A DNA stretch of 64,000 nucleotides, taken from NCBI GenBank assembly GCA_051294375.1, contig CM119267.1, positions 4,757,885 through 4,821,884 of the forward strand, read 5' to 3'. Position 1 is the first letter of the stretch. Every line of letters starts with the position of its first letter. The notes beneath the pieces are model-generated. The model was given only the letters and a program-made list of their open reading frames with translations, was not told the DNA's origin and made no database searches. This stretch comes from Paraspadella gotoi (Eukaryota > Chaetognatha). The position numbers and the translations under genes are program-made. Shown piece after piece: positions 23,985 through 37,345 of the stretch.

Positions 23985-24190
23985 GTATAATACTCTGGGA
24001 GTGAATAAACGAGACTGTAAGAGAGTCTTGATTGAAAGCTTGCAGGGACTTGCTATGTCATTATCTTGTAAGAGTGATGGAGGCCTTAAACCACCAAAGC
24101 CTGTCCAAAGTCAGGGACAAGATAGGTTATTTATTAAATGAATGGATAATTTTTATATTGGTTGTACCAATTTCATACATTGTACAGAGG
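23985..24190 (+). repeat. R2 dispersed repeat copy (best preserved)
   Basis: About 205 bases running from CTCTGGGAGTGAATAAACGA to TTGGTTGTACCAATTTCATA. This is the reference copy for the family in this window. Confidence 0.7.
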
Positions 24191-24298
24191 TTATTGAGAA
24201 AAAACATAACAGTTAAAAAAACTCCCCTTAAATTGTGGGCCTTATTTATTATTAAAGATCAGGTTAAAGTTTTGGGTTATGGATTAGGAACTAGTGTT

Positions 24299-24375
24299 TA
24301 AGACTGGGGACTTGGGTTAGGGATTAGGTCAGGATTAGGGATTAAGGTTTGGGATTAAAGTTAAAGATTGAGTTT
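24299..24375. repeat. Degenerate TTAGGG-like array
   Basis: Interspersed GGTTAGGGATTAGG-type words, resembling a decayed interstitial telomere-like tract. Confidence 0.4.
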
Positions 24376-24898
24376 GTTAATAGCTTAGGATTAAATATCA
24401 AATTTAAAAATATTCATTAAGAAACAAAAAATGAACTCATTGGGAAAAGAGAGCGAAATTGTGCCTCGCCGAAAAGGTAAGTTTTGAAGTTCACCGAGTG
24501 CAGATTTATGAAAACCTTGAATGAAAAACCAGAATCGTTTAGACGAGATTTGGGACAAAAATTGGGTTTTAACCAATAAACCTAACAACCAAAGAAACCT
24601 AAAGACCCAAATACAAAATATGTGAACTTATTAACCCACCCGTCGTCTCTGTACTCTAAAAGAATTATTGATGAACAAATTAATTGGTGTTTTCTTTTAT
24701 TCTATTCTTAAGGGGACCAAGTGACCAGGGGCGGTAAAAAGCTGAAAGCATAACGTTTGATCCTTTAAATTAAGCTGGTTCTGACCATATCATTCTTTCT
24801 TCTGTAATCAGCTAGCCTAATTTTCTTTAAAAAATTGGTAAGAAGAAAATCCTTTTCAAGTTTAAATTATTTTTTTTTAATTGTACTGAGAATAAATA

Positions 24899-25713
24899 CA
24901 GTATGTCCCAATGGTACTGTCTGTTAAGAAAAGCTTACTGCTCCTATACCAGATCGAAAAACTTTAATTCATTATAATGAATATGCGCACAAATATAACC
25001 ATTTTATAGGATACCTAAATTTAAAAAATGAACAAAGCAAACTCCTGTAGTTATTACATAAAGCAATTGATAAACATTTTTTTTAGGGATTTTTAAAAAA
25101 ATATTCTTAAATTATACATTTTTTAATATTTATCAAATATTTTTTATAATATTAATAAAATAATGTTTTAAATCTTTTCTTTAGATGCAGGACAGTAAGA
25201 AACTACCACATATTTTTAGCTCCAGAGCTTTTATAATGCAGTAATCATTATTTTTAAACTTATCTACTTACCTTGTTCATATTACTTTTTGAATTGATTT
25301 AATAATAAATTATTGAATAAATAGCAACCATTTTGTTCTGACTTAATATTCAATTTCAAATAATAAAATTTAAATATCAAATTAATTGGCATATTTTTAT
25401 CAATTTTTACATTTTTTTAATATTTGTTTATTTCTTTTAAATTTAAATTAAAATTTAAATAATTTATATCTATTTAAAATATTTTTTATGAAATTTTTTT
25501 AATAAAATTTATTTTAAAATTAAAAAAGTGAGAAATAAGGACTCATTTAAATTGAATGTTTTGTGAAGAAAAATTAATAAAAATTGAATTCAAAATATAG
25601 TATCATAAACGGTAAGAACTTATTTTTGACATTGTTATCTGAGAAATAACATTTAATAACACAGTTCCGCACAATATGTAAAAGTTAACCGACAGTACCA
25701 TTGGGACACACTG
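24899..25713. mobile_element. Mariner/Tc1-type non-autonomous element, 815 bp
   Basis: Ends are inverted repeats of about 30 bp (CAGTRTGTCCCAATGGTA...GTTAA) flanked by TA on both sides (24897-24898 and 25714-25715). TA flanks and this end style are typical of Tc1/mariner elements. The interior is AT-rich with no transposase frame, so it is a MITE-like or decayed copy. Confidence 0.8.
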
Positions 25714-26296
25714 TACTATTAATTAAAATACAAAAACAAGTTTCTTTTCGTTAAATGGTCGTTAAAAGACAAAGATAAGTCCGGGTTATCAAAGAAGTGC
25801 AAAAAAAAAAAGAGGCTAATAAAATATCTCATAAAAGCAGAACACAAAAAAAACTTGACGGGTAACATTTCTCTCTCTCTCTCTCTCTCTTTTAATCTGT
25901 CTCCCTGGAATCGTCTGAAATATCCGCCTTATCTGGAGACAGAGACTTCAAAACGCGTCTATAATCTTTACTGACAAATTGAATGGATTCCGACGCAACC
26001 AGATTCGCGCGGCCTTTCACCTTTGCGAACCGAGAAACGGACTGACGGAGGTACGAACAGAGAAACTGACAGGCGGAGGGACAAACCGACACAGAGAGTC
26101 GACGTCACGCCGACTTTTCTACTGATATAAATACGGACGGACGGATGAAAAAAACCAGCGAAGCGAAACTTTTATTTATTTCACGAATGGTGAGAAACGT
26201 GAAACTCAGACGAGCGATAAACTGAAAAGACAACGTGATACTTACTCTTTTTTTTATTTATATATATTTTTTTGTCAGATTCGCTTCAATTTCTTG

Positions 26297-26490
26297 CTTT
26301 TCTTTCTTTCTTTCTTTCTTCCTTTCCTTTTCCTTTCCTTTCCTTTCTTTTTGCCTTTCCTCTTTCACTTTCTTTTCTTTCTTTCTTTCTCTCTTCTGTC
26401 TTTCTTTTACCTTTCTTTCTATTTTTCTTTCTTTCTTTCTTTCTTTCTTTTTCTTTCCTTCCTTTCTTTCTTTCTTTCTATTTCCATTTT
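26297..26490. repeat. (CTTT)n-rich tract
   Basis: Imperfect CTTT and TTTCC tetra/pentanucleotide repeats. Open frames over it are artefacts of composition. Confidence 0.9.
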
Positions 26491-27194
26491 CTGCTTTTTT
26501 TTCATATATCTTATTTCTTATCCAGTCATTTTTTTGCGTTTGAGTTTCCCTCGTTTATACTCACCCAGTTATCCTTCTCGTTTTTTTTCTTCTAGAAAAA
26601 AAAAAACCTTTACTATCCGGTTTATGTATTAAAGTGTAAATTACATCCGGGATAATAAAACTAAAAAACTTGACTATAAAATAAAACAAAAGATTTCCCG
26701 ATGCAAATTATAAAGAAAACCGGCGTCGGATATTTTATCAATGAGAAGAAAGACGAAGAAACCGAACATTAATTAATTCGCGTCTAATTAATCTTTTAAT
26801 CCTTTTCCTTTGTCTCGACTCTTGAAAAGAAGAGAGACGGTTTTCAAATTTTGCTTTAATTCTTAATCATTTAAAAATATCTGTTATTTTTTTTAAAATT
26901 TAAGCTACGAATCAGAAATGGAAATTTCATATAGAAATCATTGAAAAAAGTTAGAAAGAGAGAGACAGAATCGAATTATGTTACGAAAACAGAGACGACG
27001 AGACGACAATGTAATGACGTCGACAACTACGACGGACGACCAGCACGACGAAACACGACCGGCAGAAAGAAACCGTCTGGAAAATTCCGCTGACACGCAA
27101 AAAAAAAAAAACAGGAAAAGCGATTAAACAAAATACGAAATGCCGAATCTGCCGGAAATGCCAATGGCGTTGTGCTGAAAACAAGGAAAGGGGA

Positions 27195-27266
27195 GAGAAG
27201 AGAGAGAGAGAGAAGAGAGAGAAGATGAGAGAAGAGAGAGAAGAGAAAGAGAGACGAGAGAGAGGA
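27195..27266. repeat. (GA)n tract entering an assembly gap
   Basis: Interrupted GA repeat that runs into 311 N (27267-27577). The gap was probably caused by the repeat. Confidence 0.9.
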
Positions 27267-27649
27267 NNNNNNNNNNNNNNNNNNNNNNNNNNNNNNNNNN
27301 NNNNNNNNNNNNNNNNNNNNNNNNNNNNNNNNNNNNNNNNNNNNNNNNNNNNNNNNNNNNNNNNNNNNNNNNNNNNNNNNNNNNNNNNNNNNNNNNNNNN
27401 NNNNNNNNNNNNNNNNNNNNNNNNNNNNNNNNNNNNNNNNNNNNNNNNNNNNNNNNNNNNNNNNNNNNNNNNNNNNNNNNNNNNNNNNNNNNNNNNNNNN
27501 NNNNNNNNNNNNNNNNNNNNNNNNNNNNNNNNNNNNNNNNNNNNNNNNNNNNNNNNNNNNNNNNNNNNNNNNNNNNNGAGCCAGTCAGAATTGGAAGCAG
27601 TCAGAACTTTAAACAGACGGCTTGACGGCCGTCGAAAGGGTTTTTCCAG

Positions 27650-27710
27650 ATGTAATTGTTATGGTAATAATCTATTGTGCGATATTCATAGTCGAAAGTG
27701 CTTCTCGTTA
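27650..27710 (+). CDS. Partial laminin-type EGF module exon
   Basis: After an acceptor-like GGGTTTTTCCAG, the frame reads CNCYGNNLLCDIHSRKC. Cysteine spacing (C-x-C-x6-C-x6-C) equals the first half of a laminin EGF-like domain, and CNC.G....CD is its usual opening. Candidate families include laminin, netrin and usherin, but the parent cannot be named. The donor (GTCAAT at 27711) is weak, and the 5' side is lost in an N gap. Confidence 0.4.
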
Positions 27711-27779
27711 GTCAATATAAGAAAATCCCGCGCGGTTTAAAACCATTGGCAAAATCTTTGTCTGAGTCAGTTAACCCAT

Positions 27780-30240
27780 TCTCAAGCAAGTTAGGCCGAA
27801 ACTTTTCTGAATAGCAACTGCGGTTCAGAGAAGATACAGGGTGGTTCATCTCTTTACTCATTACAAATAAATTTTAAGCACTGAGTGCTCGACAACGCTG
27901 TAATACAATGACAATAATCGGTAAGTTGAAGGCGTTGCGCCGCCGTGACTTTTATTTCGTGAATGCTTTGACAGATGATCACGTGACTACTTTTGGCTAA
28001 TAATTATAAAAAAAAACTTGGTAGACAGCTGATGTACCTAGACCCAGTTTCTAATCTGGGATAATCATTAAATCACCCAAAATAAATCGGCAATGAAGAG
28101 TATCCGTCTCTTTTTTATAAAATGTAAAATAATATGCAAGTGATATTGGAAGCGAGGCTCGCTCAAAAACAAATGATCACTTTAAAGCCAAATATGATCG
28201 AAGCTGCCCAACACCAATCTTTGTTTATCTTCGTCCCCACTTCCCGAACGCCTCCTAGCGCCACCTCCCAACGGACCCCCCCCCTCAAAACGATCGTAAC
28301 CGAAACCGGAAACGAGGCGCCGAACGTCGATGACCCAGTGACGCGTTGCGAGGTCCGCGGAATTTTCGCTGAATTCTTTACGAGACGAAAGACGGAGAAG
28401 ACGCGCGAGGAAAACGCTTACGCGCGCCCCCTTGCTTCCGGAGGGATACGCCTCCCCCCCCTCTGCGGGGGACATTAAAACCAGACGACGTCGGGGAGGA
28501 AAGATGGAGAAGGAGGAAGAGGAAGAGGAAAAGGAAGAGGAAGAGGAAGGGAAATAGGAATAGATTAAAATCTCCAAGAAAGAAAGAAATAATGTTTTAA
28601 ACCTCTAAGGAAGGAAAAATGCTCGTACTATAAATCTCCAAGAAAGAAAGAAAGAAAGATTAAAATCTTGCAAGAAAGAAAGACACAGAAAAAAGATTTA
28701 AATCTCCACGAAAAAAAAGAAAGATATAAAGAAAGATCGATCAACATTTAATTATTCGAAAACAAAAATTTTTAAAAAAACCGCAAGTGGATGGAATTTA
28801 ACAATAAAATATCACCATTTTACGTTATATGTCCCAGATCATGTAAAAAACCTCAGGGCCGTGAAATTGGTCTCTACTCGACGTCGACTGCGGCAGCGTC
28901 GGCTGCGGCAGCGTCGGGCGGCTGTGGCAGGAGTATGCGGCGCGGCGAGACCGGAAGAAACATAAACGAGAAAGACGAAATTGCAGTTGCTGCACCTTTG
29001 CATTCTCCGCCTTTGGGAAAGGCCGAAACTTTAACTATGTTTTGAACGTCTCGACGGAGGGTGTCCGCTATTGGCACCGCCTTTTGGCCTCCTATTGTCT
29101 TAATGCCTCCTTTGGCGCCGGATCTTGCACTCGCCTATAGGCCTTATCTCAATCTCTCCTCACCTCAACTCTCTCTGCTCTTTAGCCGCCCTGCTGCCAT
29201 TTTTCCAAGGACAAACCTACCTGGCCCCTCTCAACATTTCGCCCGCCATCTGTCCCGCTGGTGCTGCGACCATACACTTCACACTCATTCCCTAGAGATC
29301 CGTCAGCGCATCCTTGCCCCTCACCGCCCACTGCTCTTCTGTCCTTTTAACTAGTCTTTGCCACCCCCTCACCCTGCGGATCGCATATATCTCAGGCTGT
29401 ACTCTCTCATTGTAAGCAACCACACCCCCCTACACGATGGCTTTCCTTGTTTCCGTTGCAAATCCGGGTTTGTTTCGTTTATTTTACTTTCAGCCCTGAG
29501 GCCACAACCTTTTAAAGCTGTCCCTCCAGTATCGTTTTGGCACCAACTTCTATTTCTTCAACCTGTCTTTTTGGGATATAAACAGGCACTTACGACTCGC
29601 AAAAGTGCTGCGGAGGCAGTATATTACCTACTCAGAGAACATCACCTCTTTGGCCATGGGACCGGTTTCAAACCTCCACCCGCCACCATACATCCATCCC
29701 ACCCACCAACCCCCTACTCCTCATTCCAGTCAAACAGACGAACACAATTCTTCTTAACTTCTTTCGGTCGAAACGGACGAGTTTCCATAACAACGAGGAA
29801 ACGTCGTTGTCGTCCGTCGTCCTTGTCTTCGTCCGTCGATTTTCATGTCATCGGGTACGTTTGTCTTCGTCTCGGAGTCGTTCGTCTTCACTAGTCCGTC
29901 TAGTCCGTGCAACTATAACTCGTCGTACGTTCATAGTCGTCTTCGCCGTATCTTTCATCAACGTACGTCTTCTTTCGTTTCTTAGGTAATTGTCTTCTTC
30001 GTCGAAGTAGTCGTCTTAGTCGTCACTTCCGTTGTCGTCTTTCGTCCGTCGATCCGTCTAGTAGTCTTTTTGTCGTCGCCTCATCGACATTCGTCTTTGT
30101 CCTTTATGTCAGTATGGTTTTCGGTTCGTCGTCTGAACGGTTTGCCTCGTCTTTACGTCTGCGTTACTGTCATCGGAATTTTTCTAACTAAAAATTTCCA
30201 TATATCTTTTGTCATTCGAATGAAGGCTGACGCAAGAGGA
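27780..30240. other. No recognised gene
   Basis: It contains purine-rich (GGAA)/(GAAA) tracts at 28500-28720, a frame at 29061-29894 broken by one TAA that matches nothing I recognise, and a degenerate GTCGTC/TCGTCCG array at 29790-30170. A weak X-box-like GTTTCCATAACAAC lies near 29782. Confidence 0.4.
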
Positions 30241-30409
30241 TGAGTTCATTGGCCACAATCTTGGCCGATAATTGCCGACACCAACGACAAAGATTTCAAG
30301 AAGGGAAAAAAATTCAAGTGATTTGGATTCCGTAATGAAGTGGTTGACAGACCATAATTTGTTTATCGGCCGGAATACTGAATGGCGAGGAATGTTGAAA
30401 AGGGAGAAA

Positions 30410-30604
30410 AGAAGAGTGAGAGAGAGGAGAGGAGAGAGAGGTAGAGAGAGAGAAAAGAGAGGGAGAGAGAGAGGAGAGAGCAGAGCGAGTGAAGAGAAAG
30501 GAAGAATAGAGACTGAGAGAGACAGAAAAAAGAAAGATAAGACAGGAGGGAGGAGAGAGAGAGAAGAGAGAGGAAGAGAGAAGAAGAGAGAGAGAGAGAG
30601 AGAA
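30410..30604. repeat. Imperfect (GA)n tract
   Basis: Purine tract, counterpart of 38868-39082. Confidence 0.9.
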
Positions 30605-31590
30605 GATTGAAAAAAATACCAAAAAGGCGATAAGCCTCGGTACAAATTCAAATTCACTCAAATCCTTCAAAAAAGCCGATGTTTGCATTAGGTTCGATGT
30701 GGATTTTCGAGTATAAAACGCAGATTATTTTTAAATATTTATTTTACTAAGTAATGTTTTTGATTCGTCGGAGAACAAAATGAATAGCGAGCACGAACGA
30801 GACGAACAAAGAGAGTTAATTATCATGATAAAATTCCTGAAAAATATTATCAAAATCATTGAGTTTTGAGATTTAGGCATTTAATATTCTAATTTAAAGT
30901 AAGATTTATCTTTGTACTGAAAACGTCCATTGATTTGGCGGGTAAAAGACCCGGATCTCCAAAAGAAGTGAGATTATAGACAGAATTAAGAATTGAAAGA
31001 TAAAGATCGCATTAATCACAAATTGATACTCTTTAAGAAAATTTAGTTAGATTTTTAAATATAATTTATAAAAACGAGAAGGGTTCATTTTTTCGTTTTT
31101 AGAAAACAAAAAAGTGCTCGTGACATCATCGAATTTTCTATTCGAAGAAATTTAAGATAGTTTTGATGGACCACCACTCATTTTCAGTACTGATCTTTTG
31201 TTTTATTTTTCTTTTGGTCTTTCAACCGAGGCTAATTACATTTTTAAAGGATGAGTTTTCGTGACGAACCCAAAGAAAATTGGAGTTTTTGTTCAGAGTC
31301 ACGATTTTTGTATATAATTATTTCAAACTACCGGGACAAAACCTCAATCTAGAATATCGTTACGAAGAAAAACAGTGCGAAAAAACCAAAAAGAAGAAGA
31401 GAAAGAAAAAAGGATTATTCTATATCCCACGGAGTAAAGTAAATAATCCCAAGAGTGAATGAAAAATCTAGGAGAAAAAAGCAAAACTTTTGGTTTTCAT
31501 ATTACGAAAAAATAGATGAAGCCCTTTTCGTTTTCTAAAAACTGTTTTAATCAGGGCCTTACCTTTAAGATGCGTGCCCTATGTTTGATG

Positions 31591-32434
31591 TGAAGGCGTA
31601 TGAACGTTATTCAATACGACGAATAATTTCTACAAAAGTCATTATTCGCATGAAACTAAAATCTATTACCATCCATGATCCCATTAATTTTGTATAAAAA
31701 AATAAATTATTTGTATTTTTCTGTTTCAGTTAGTCCAATATATTATCAAAAGGTGTATATGTGCTATATCTTATAATTCAATCACGAAATTTCAAATAGC
31801 TTTTTATGGATTCAGATTCATTAACAAATTCCCGTATCTTAAAATAAATTTAAAAAGAAAAATACGGCTTTTACACTAATTTTCGATTAAGTGGGATCTA
31901 AATTCTCAAGAAGTTCAAAAATTTTGATTAAAACATAAAACATAAATTTCTAAATGAAATTTTAAATATTATATTAAAAACTTCCATTCTTCGTCTTTCG
32001 AAATTCAATTATTAGCTCTCCGGTCTACGAAAACTAATGATAAAAAGGATTTAAAAAAATATAATATAAAAAAAACTGGATATTTATACTAATAATCTCA
32101 ATAAAAATTATTTGTTCAACTAAATGGGCAATAATCAATTAGCTTGCTTTTCCTTATTTTTATACTTTAGGGTATCAAGAATGAATGCTTTAACTTTTAT
32201 TTGAGGAATCTAAATCTCAAAATAAATTAATCTCTAGAAAAAAACTGTTTTGAATCAATTTACATTTATTGGTTGTACTAGTTATAAAATATGGGCCTAC
32301 TAAGCGTAAATGTAGTAAATTAATTTTAAAATTTTTTTATATACATAAATGTTCATTAGTATAATGTTGTTCGATTCCTACTTTTAGAATTTAAATAATA
32401 AGTTAATATTAGAGAATTATTTACTACGACCTTA
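31591..32434. mobile_element. Palindromic MITE, degraded copy
   Basis: Counterpart of the element at 39876-40484. The right end ACTACGACCTTA and flank ATGCGCA are recognisable; the left end (TGAAGGCGTATGAA) is corrupted by extra bases. Confidence 0.65.
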
Positions 32435-32485
32435 ATGCGCATCTCCAGCGGAGAGTGAGTGCCCTGGTGTCTTCCGTTGGTGTAG

Positions 32486-32540
32486 TGTGTTGTTGTGAGA
32501 GGAGAAGAGGGAGAGATGAGAGAGAGAGAGGAGGAGAGAG

Positions 32541-32603
<63 letters not shown>
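32486..32603. repeat. (GA)n microsatellite
   Basis: Interrupted GA tract, counterpart of 40523-40642. Confidence 0.95.
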
Positions 32604-33115
32604 CTGACGTTAAGACGTTATCTTCCTTGCTATCAAAATCAAGAATTAAAACTCATATCAAAACATTCTTACGTGTTTCAATATTTTAATCATCCAGAAG
32701 ACATTAATAAACACTGTGCTCTAAAGAACAACATAAAAAAAAAATAGCTATTTCAACATAAAAAAAATATGCTATGTTTTCAAACCATAAAAAAATGAAC
32801 CAAGATATATTAGATTTGAATCCGTTTTACCACTCAATTTGAGCAAAATATTTTTCTTCAAAAGAAGATAAAATTATATATATTCGTCCGTCTCCATGTA
32901 ATAGAAGATTCGAATATTGGCAAAATAAACATAAAGGATGTACTTGTAAAAACCTTCTACGAATTGACTTATTACTAATCTACTATCTCCAGAGCATATG
33001 ATATTCTCTTCAACAACTAATTTTCAGGAATCCGTTTTATATTGGATGTAGATGGAATGTTATTTGTTAAGTTACGTCGCTACCCCAAAGCGGAAGCACG
33101 GTTGTGTATTTACTT

Positions 33116-33117
<2 letters not shown>

Positions 33118-33186
<69 letters not shown>

Positions 33187-33250
33187 ATCTCTCTCTCAGC
33201 TACTCTCTCATCCTTCTCTCTCTTTTCTTCTCTCTCCTCTCTCTCTCCCT
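33118..33250. repeat. (CT)n microsatellite
   Basis: Interrupted CT tract. The corresponding place in copy B is an N gap. Confidence 0.95.
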
Positions 33251-35399
33251 TTTCTTGCTCAATGTCTTTTCACCCGACGGGTAGAAGCTTTTCACTGTTG
33301 AAATAAGTTGAACAGGGAAGTCAACTAATCACACTCTCTGCGCGCTAGCCGCCGCTGCGCCGCTGCCGCGCGCTGCCGCCAGGCTAGCGCCCGCCGCCGT
33401 CGCGCCGCAGCCGCATGCGACCTTTCACCGCCCTCCCGCTGCCTCCGCGGGACCCCAGGCTGCAACGGTAAAGTAACTAAGCGGGGGTAAGACTGCGTTT
33501 CTAGAGTCGATTATAGTGAAAGAATGGTAGTCGCCCAATTCTTTTGTCTTCTCCCCCAACCCAAAACTGGTTTCCAGAGGGAATTTTTTGTGTCTCAGAC
33601 TTCACACACAGTATTAAAAGGACCCCCAAACCCCTTAACCCCCTGACCTAACACCCCACTCCACCCGCTCCCCTATACCTGGATGAGACAAAATGACAAA
33701 ATAAAAAAGACGGTGATCAAATGTTGTTGCCGCCGCAGTGACTGCCTTATCACATAGTTTTCTCAGTTGACATGACATATGACGTGACATAAAATGACTA
33801 CAATAAATTCTTCTTTTTAAGTAAATTTATGCCATAGCACTGTAATCCAAAATTGTAAGTTTTAGGATTACTGAAGGCAGGCCGACTTGTTGTCCCTATA
33901 CAATTTGAAGTTTTTTATTCGGGCCTAACAAAAGCAAACCAACTACTGAACAGAAATTATATGCCATTTTTACAACAAAGTGGGACAGGACCGACCGAAA
34001 AGTACTTAAAGAGATTGCTCCCGCGAGTACTGCGGCGGCCTAAAAAATGAAAATGAATCCAAATTTGATAAATATCGTCGGGTTTTATTTTTTTTCGTCT
34101 GGATTCCAACATAAGGGAAAAAATTTGAGTAGGAGGGGGGCGGGTGGGGGGGAGAGAAAAAGATGAACTGTGGCCGAGATGAATTGGAATCGAGGAAAGA
34201 GGGAAAAAAATGAATCGTGAAATGAGATATATATCGATACCGAATCGACGAGTATTTCAGAAATAGACGGAGGTATTTTGACATACCCCACACCCCAACC
34301 CAGAAAAAAACAAAAAAAAAAAAAAGAAAAACAAAAAAAAAAAAAAGAAGACCCAACTCAAGGAAACGAAATTGAGCCGAAGAAATGCGGTTAGCCGATT
34401 GGGATAATCAGAAATGAAATAGGATTATCGAGAGACCGAGAGTCGACGACGATCGAAAATTTGTATGTTTTAGAATTTTTAACTTGATTTTGTCTCGGTG
34501 CAAATAGGAAAATAAGCAAATAGCAAATCAATAGCAAATAGCAAATAGCAAAACGAATACAAAAGATACAAAAATATAGCAAAACTTCCTATGACACAGA
34601 AGTTTGCAATAAATAAAAAGATAGGCGGATTCCACCCGCTGCCATGTTCAGGTTAGTATTTAAGATGTAATAAATTAATATTGTTTGAAGTAAAATCTTC
34701 AACGCAAATTCTTAACTGAATATTTCGCGCTTAGATTATATAGATTATTTAGATTTCAATTTGATATTTTTTACGTCGACCCACGCGACGAAAAAATATT
34801 CTGAGGAGGAAGCTACGCTCGGAAATAAGAACATCATAAGTGGAATTGTCCGCGGGGTTTTTTTTTCCAGCTCGATTTTTCTCAGTCGGCCGCAGAAAGG
34901 AAACAAAGAGGATGAAAATTTTTTCTAACGATCCAACTGTTATCGCTATCAATCTATCCATTCATCTATCTATTCTTCTATCTATTTCTATCTATCTAAT
35001 CTTATCTTATCTATCTCTAACTTATCTATTCATCTAATTATCTATTCTATCTATTCTATATTCTATCTTTCTATCTCTATCTATCAATTCTTTATATTTC
35101 TCTAAATTCCAGGAATTCTAGCTCAATTCTCGCTCAACTTTGGGCTTCCCGGATACGATACCTATGCCCAATTTAATTCCCTCCAAAAATAACTAAAACA
35201 ACAACAAAAAGTTATCAAGTGAAAATGATAAAATGGCGTTGGAATCGAAATAAAAACGACGTCTTAAGAACGAATGAAAAATCGCGAGTAAACTCGCGAC
35301 GATGTTTGGGGAAAACCAAAAAAAAACAAAAAAACAAAAACAACAAACAAACGCCTTCCAATTTCCCTTTTTTCCGTTTTTCTTTTCCTCATCACTCTT

Positions 35400-35500
35400 A
35401 CACATTGAATACATAACCATAGGCAGGTCCTGAAAGCTTTCAATCAAGCTTCTTCACAGACTTCGTTTATTCACACCAAGAGGTACAACTATGAAAGGTA
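35400..35500 (-). repeat. R2 partial copy
   Basis: Reverse-oriented fragment (CCTGAAAGCTTTCAATCAAG); its counterpart is at about 43265-43375. Confidence 0.5.
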
Positions 35501-36169
35501 TATTTTTCAACTTTTTTATTTTTTTCTTAAAAAAATTTTTCTTTCTATAATACTAGTAATACATCTCTACTTACTTCTCCTCATTTATACTTATGTGGGC
35601 TTCCTTCCATTTTTTCCCACCCTTTCTTTTCATACTTCTCACTTTTTTTTCCCCTTAACCCTCCGCCAGTTCTCGGCGATCGACTAGGAATCATTTCAGT
35701 TTCCGCGTTGGCAACGCAGTTTCTGTCCCTCCCTCGGCAAACGACGAAGAACTCCGCCCGGAGACGCGGTAAACAAAGTTTGCCATATGGCAACAGCGCG
35801 TCAACAGCCTCGGGCGTTGCTCTCTTCGATTCCAAGCAGATCGATTCTCCCCCCCCCTTTTTTGCTGGTGAGTCATGCGCGGATTCGGCCACCGGGGTCG
35901 ACATGGTGGCAGTCGGAGGGATTGACAGGTGCGGGTGAATGTCGAATGTTGTCAGCAATTAGCTCCTTTGATTTCAACTCGCGCCCCCATAGCATCCTGA
36001 AGAAGGAGAGAAAGAGACGAATGAGAGAGAAGAGAAGAGAGGAAGTAGAGAGAGGAGAGAAACAAAAACAAAAAAAGGCCGATAAAAAAGATTTAGAGCG
36101 TTCAGGTTTTCTTTCGCCTCATTTCCACTCGAAGAATCATTGGACTTATGGCTTTTCGGCAGGAAATCG

Positions 36170-36480
36170 CTGCTGACGTAGAGCCGAACGGTGGACGAAC
36201 CGGCAGAGATCGAGAAAAAGCTGGCAAGGACTGACGTTGACAATGAACCTGGCCTGAACCTTATTCCGTCGATTGGCTGACACTGACAGTTGACTCTACT
36301 AAAGCTTGACAGGGTTCGACAGAAGCCCATGAAGTGATCAATTTGAAGATACGATCCACTGAATGTAAACTCGGATCGATCGAAAGCCGACTATGAACAC
36401 CACTGAAGCCGTTACAGTGAGCGACTTGAAGCTGACAAATGATGGTTTAACGCTGAAGTGACCGACCTGAAAAACTAACT
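36170..36480. repeat. Degenerate GACTGAAGCTGACAGTGA tandem (copy A)
   Basis: An approximately 20-bp unit repeated imperfectly; the clearer version is at 43980-44290. Confidence 0.6.
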
Positions 36481-36914
36481 GTGACAAATGTGGTCGACTG
36501 TGGTCGGCAGATAGCGGAGTGATTGTGTCTGTTTTTTGCCTGTCGCTTGTGGGTAAACCGAATGGAAGAAAAAGAGCGAAGCTTTTTTTGGTTTAAAGGA
36601 AAAAAGGTCTGTTTCCAAGAATGAACAATATGATCTTTTGTTCGGTTTAGCTGAGGGACTTTTATTAAAAGAGAGAAAGTTTATTATCAATTGAGTGTGA
36701 AAAACATGTTTTTACGTTAAGCTATTAAAGAAAGAGCAATTATGCATTGGTACCATATCTTCTGTAGAGAGTACGTTTAAATTTTTTTTTAAAAAAATTT
36801 GGTTATCATCTAAACGTTATCTTATATTACAGTACCTTCATTAGTGGTTATACTATGTTTCCGCCTTATTACCAATATTTCTTAATATTTCGTTTTCATC
36901 TTAAATCGTATATT

Positions 36915-37345
36915 TAATGAAATTGGTACAACCAATTATAAAAGAAATAAAAATTTTACCATTTCCATTAATAAATAAGACTATCTTGCCCCTGACTTTG
37001 GACCAGGACTTTGGTGGTTTAAGGCCTAGCTTCCAATCACTCTTACAAGATAATTACATTGCAGGTGTCCTCGCAAGCTTTCAATCAAGACTCTCTCACA
37101 GTCCCTGTTATTTCTCCCAGAGTAAACTGGCTTCCCTACAATGAAGTGGAAAATATTGGATTCAAAGAATGTTCAATGTATGAAAAAAAGACCACTTACT
37201 CCTTAAGTTTAACAGATCGGGGAATACTTATTCGTACTCCGCACTCGCACTTACAAAATAAAGGAGCTAGAAATTTTATGAAATTGGTAACAACCAATAT
37301 AAAAAATTATTCCATTCATTTTAATAAATAAGCCTATGTTGCCCC
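36915..37345 (-). repeat. R2 copies (minus)
   Basis: One near-complete reverse copy (36915-37140) and a second partial one (37275-37345) containing GTAACAACCAATATAAAA. They are absent from the matching place in copy B. Confidence 0.6.

Noticed and set aside
29061-29894. Two consecutive plus-strand frames in the same phase, separated by one TAA
   Set aside because: No motif or splice structure recognised; CT-rich composition favours chance opening.
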